Below are positions 61,404 to 64,000 of a stretch of DNA of 64,000 bases, one piece after another. The notes beneath the pieces were generated by a model, which was not told the DNA's origin, searched no databases, and saw only the letters and a program-made list of their open reading frames with translations. Made by a program: the position numbers and the translations under genes. How positions within the stretch are numbered: position 1 is the stretch's first letter; the number at the start of each line of letters is the position of its first letter. Source of the DNA: Phycisphaerales bacterium (GTDB lineage: Bacteria > Planctomycetota > Phycisphaerae > Phycisphaerales > SM1A02); contig JAJDDB010000004.1 of assembly GCA_029260575.1 (NCBI GenBank), positions 310,001 through 374,000 of the forward strand, read 5' to 3'.

Positions 61404-64000
61404 ATGCGTTGTCGATCGCCGCTCGGGTGGCTTGTCGTTGTTGTTGTATTTGTAGTAACAATGTTTTCCAACTCAGCACATGCACAGGATGCGGTGTTGG
61501 TAACGGTGACGAATGGAACCGGCTCGACTGCGGGTCGACTTGAAGTGACGTTTTCCGGAGCGGGAGGAGCGCTGTCAGTCGATCCGTTTACGGTGTTTGC
61601 GACGGGTTGCCCGTTGCCGGCTATCGGTGTTGTGCTGGACACGGTAACGATTGACTGGGGCATTGACTGTGTCGTTGCAGGCGCATCGGTTTCGTTCCTG
61701 GCGACGACGCCGAACGGGCCTTTGGATGTTGCAAGCGGAGCATGGTTTAGTACCGGCGGCGTACCGCTGTTGGGCCTGCTGGATACATCAGGCCGCGCAA
61801 TGTACGGCACGAACGGCTCGGAACTGTTCACGATTGATCCGAGCACCGCTGCGACGACCTTTATCGGCGCGGTTGGTTCGTTCGGGATTGTTGCGGATAT
61901 TGACTGCGCGCCGGACTGCGTGATGTACGGCGGCACGGGTTTCGGTGGCGGTGATCTGATTACGATTGATCAGAGCAGCGGTGCAGAAGCGTTTATCGGG
62001 AACAATGGTTCGCCTGGAGAAAACGATAGCGCGCTGGAGTGGGTTGGCAGCACGTTGTACGGGGTGATATCCGGAAGCGGCGTATCGCCCTCGACGCTGG
62101 TGACGATAGATCCAATATCAGGCACGGCGACACCAATTGGCTTGACCGGGGTCGGGCCGATCGGCGGTATTGCATACAACACGCTTACCGGAATTATGTA
62201 CGGCGTTGAAGCGGGTATGACAGCCACGGGCAATCTGGTTCGGATCGATTTAACGACCGGCGCTGCGACTGTGATCGGGCCGACAGGATTTGCAGGTGTC
62301 GGCGCGCTGGAATTCGATGCGGCGACGGGAATTCTGTACGGCGGTGTCGGCGGGGTTGACCCGGCTGGCGGCGATCTGGTGACAATCGATCTTGGGACTG
62401 GCGCTGCGACGAGTGTCGGCCCGACGACGTACTTAACATTGAGCGGCATTACGTTCTGCGGGGGCAAGGTGATAGTGCAACGAATCGGAGCCGGCGGGAT
62501 CATTCTTCCCAATGGTTTCCTAGTTGTGTGGAGACAGCGCATTCGTTATCAGCCGATCGGTTTGTTCTACAGCCCGTGGTTCAAGCCGGTGGGTTCGTGC
62601 TGGACGCGATGGTGCTGCTTTGTCGGTCAGGTGTGCCGACGTGATATTAATGTGTACGTGTACAAGACATTCTTTGGGCGCGCATTTGGTTTGCGGCGTT
62701 GCATTCGCGTTGTGCGTGGACAGTTTGCAGGTGTACGCGGCGCGGGTTGGGGGCGACAGCGCAGAACAATTCCACCGCCGCCGGATGAACCGGTGATCCC
62801 CATCATCGGCCCGATCCCGGACCCGCCGCCGATACCCGGTTTGCAGATCTATGGTGCAAATGACGCAAACGGCGCGATCGATCGTTTGTCGTACACCGAC
62901 GATGGTGGTGTGTCGTATCGCGATGGTGCGAATGCGGCGCAGACATTCGGCGCGATGCTGGATGCCATCAGTCCGATTGTTCCGGGCGCAGGTGCACCGC
63001 CGCCGCTCAATGACTCATTCCAGCAGCAGTTGCAGGACATGTCAGCGGGATGGTGCGCTGCATCGCAGGCGCTGCAGGCGTTCAGCAATGAACTGCAGAT
63101 TGTGCTCAACAATGAACCTGATCCATGGATTGTGCAGGTAAAGAACGAGATCGATATCTACGCAGCAAGCATGAACGACATCTGTGTGCAGATGAGTACG
63201 GGCAACGTGCTGAACCCTGTGCCGTTCTTCAATGCTTCGGGCGCGAACGCGAATCTTGCGGCGCTGATGGCAGGCGTACCGCTTCCTGGTGATGCCACTC
63301 CTGATGCGGGACAGCGTCTTGGGAATGCTTCGAGTCACTTTGACCGTTGCGCGCTGGGTTTCCAGATTGCAGGTGATCAGGTGGCGCAGAATATGTATGA
63401 CGCCATCAACGATACACCCGAGCGCGATACGTTCTTCTGGCACATTATTCAGCATTACCCGGTAGAACTGGCGATGCTTGCGGCGTCGCTGGATCGTCAT
63501 GTGCGGTTGCAAGTCGCCGTCGATGGGCCTGTAGGTTGGGGCTTTGAAGCCGTCGAACCGATTGAAGTTGAACTGGTGGAACTGCAACTTGTTTCGCTTT
63601 CGCCGATTCCGGTGACGACGATTGAAATGCCGGTATCACATCCGGGTGACCTGTACATTCGTCGGCCTGACCGGTTGGATGGCAACACAGATGCGGATGA
63701 ACTGTTCCGCGTGAAGGTCAAATTCCCGACGATGTTGAGCCGTGTGGTTGACGTGCCGCCGGGTGACGGGCTTGTTCTAGCTTTGCCGCCGATGATTCCC
63801 GGCGATGCGGATGGTGACAACTGCATCACACCCAACGATCTGCAGATCGTCATTGACAATCAGGGTGTCGGCGGTGAGTTTGCACCGGTCGTGCCCAGCG
63901 CTGATGTGAACTTTGACGGCATTGTTGATCTTCAGGATCAACTGGTCGTGCAGAACAACATGGGCCAGTGCGGCCAGGCAATTGATGATTGCGACTACAA
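61404..64000 (+). CDS. large exported protein with repeat domain and dockerin-like tail, cut by window end
   Basis: The frame is open from the ATG at 61404 (AAGGAG eight bases upstream) to the last base, at least 865 residues. Signal peptide GWLVVVVVFVVTMFSNSAHA. Residues about 110-350 contain about five repeats of the form MYGxxxxxLFTIDPSTAATT-FIG: AMYGTNGSELFTIDPSTAAT, LITIDQSSGAEAFIGNNGS, LVTIDPISGTATPIGLTG, LVRIDLTTGAATVIGPTG, LVTIDLGTGAATSVGPT. This is a beta-propeller-like arrangement. A Cys/Arg/Trp-rich stretch follows, then Pro-rich DEPVIPIIGPIPDPPPIPGL. Near the window end are two calcium-loop repeats (DADGDNCITPNDLQIVIDNQ; DVNFDGIVDLQDQLVVQNNM) of the dockerin kind. It starts 360 bases after the orphan repeat. 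Function unknown; outer surface or extracellular. Confidence 0.85.
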   Translation, partial: MRCRSPLGWLVVVVVFVVTMFSNSAHAQDAVLVTVTNGTGSTAGRLEVTFSGAGGALSVDPFTVFATGCPLPAIGVVLDTVTIDWGIDCVVAGASVSFLATTPNGPLDVASGAWFSTGGVPLLGLLDTSGRAMYGTNGSELFTIDPSTAATTFIGAVGSFGIVADIDCAPDCVMYGGTGFGGGDLITIDQSSGAEAFIGNNGSPGENDSALEWVGSTLYGVISGSGVSPSTLVTIDPISGTATPIGLTGVGPIGGIAYNTLTGIMYGVEAGMTATGNLVRIDLTTGAATVIGPTGFAGVGALEFDAATGILYGGVGGVDPAGGDLVTIDLGTGAATSVGPTTYLTLSGITFCGGKVIVQRIGAGGIILPNGFLVVWRQRIRYQPIGLFYSPWFKPVGSCWTRWCCFVGQVCRRDINVYVYKTFFGRAFGLRRCIRVVRGQFAGVRGAGWGRQRRTIPPPPDEPVIPIIGPIPDPPPIPGLQIYGANDANGAIDRLSYTDDGGVSYRDGANAAQTFGAMLDAISPIVPGAGAPPPLNDSFQQQLQDMSAGWCAASQALQAFSNELQIVLNNEPDPWIVQVKNEIDIYAASMNDICVQMSTGNVLNPVPFFNASGANANLAALMAGVPLPGDATPDAGQRLGNASSHFDRCALGFQIAGDQVAQNMYDAINDTPERDTFFWHIIQHYPVELAMLAASLDRHVRLQVAVDGPVGWGFEAVEPIEVELVELQLVSLSPIPVTTIEMPVSHPGDLYIRRPDRLDGNTDADELFRVKVKFPTMLSRVVDVPPGDGLVLALPPMIPGDADGDNCITPNDLQIVIDNQGVGGEFAPVVPSADVNFDGIVDLQDQLVVQNNMGQCGQAIDDCDY

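Noticed and set aside
1-64000. CRISPR array, prophage, insertion sequence, tRNA or rRNA genes
   Set aside because: I looked for regular short repeats, transposase or integrase motifs, GGTTCGAATC-type tRNA arms and conserved rRNA strings, and found none.

Overview
The window reads as chromosomal DNA of a Planctomycetota bacterium, probably of the Phycisphaerae type. The grounds are four large exported proteins with dockerin-like calcium-binding repeats, several conserved proteins I associate with planctomycetes (recalled, not searched), an orphan mraZ without its usual rsmH partner, and a Gram-negative outer-membrane-type protein. I see no rRNA, tRNA, CRISPR array, transposase, integrase or phage gene.

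Layout. 1-5.3 kb: glycerol/lipid block on the plus strand, with the end of glpK, glpD, a hydrolase-methyltransferase fusion, and a PAP2-phosphatase/dual-specificity-phosphatase gene split by one in-frame TGA. 5.3-13.7 kb: a tightly overlapping minus-strand operon of five genes: sugar-binding lipoprotein, double-NBD ATPase, permease, GH38 alpha-mannosidase and a small exported protein. 13.9-17.1 kb: a dockerin-type exported protein and, divergently, an exported helical protein. 17.2-21.5 kb: a fused ferredoxin-NrfD membrane protein followed by a molybdopterin oxidoreductase. 21.5-30 kb: minus-strand exported proteins, including a subtilase with a dockerin tail, plus superoxide dismutase. 30-40.6 kb: membrane and HEAT-repeat proteins, an EamA transporter, family 4 uracil-DNA glycosylase, aroB and an ArnT-like glycosyltransferase. 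40.7-44.1 kb: a ParA ATPase fused to a glycogen-binding domain, followed by a MinD/FlhG-like partner with a degenerate P-loop, closed by a terminator. 44.1-53.9 kb: dipeptidase, a deiodinase-like redoxin with a collagen-like tract, small conserved proteins, two related lipoproteins, two GT4 glycosyltransferases and an amidohydrolase. 54-57 kb: accessory-looking genes and mraZ. 57-64 kb: two large exported proteins around an A+T-richer segment with duplicated and truncated gene pieces.

How the genes work together. glpK and glpD feed glycerol to dihydroxyacetone phosphate, next to lipid-type hydrolases. The GH38 operon probably takes up sugars and releases mannose from glycans. The Fe-S/NrfD protein and the molybdoenzyme form a quinone-linked redox complex. 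The most original system is the ParA-glycogen-binding pair, which could position or segregate polysaccharide granules. The second is the modular exported protein at 57-61 kb, whose C-terminal module, small exported partner and downstream fragments look like a cassette-exchange locus.
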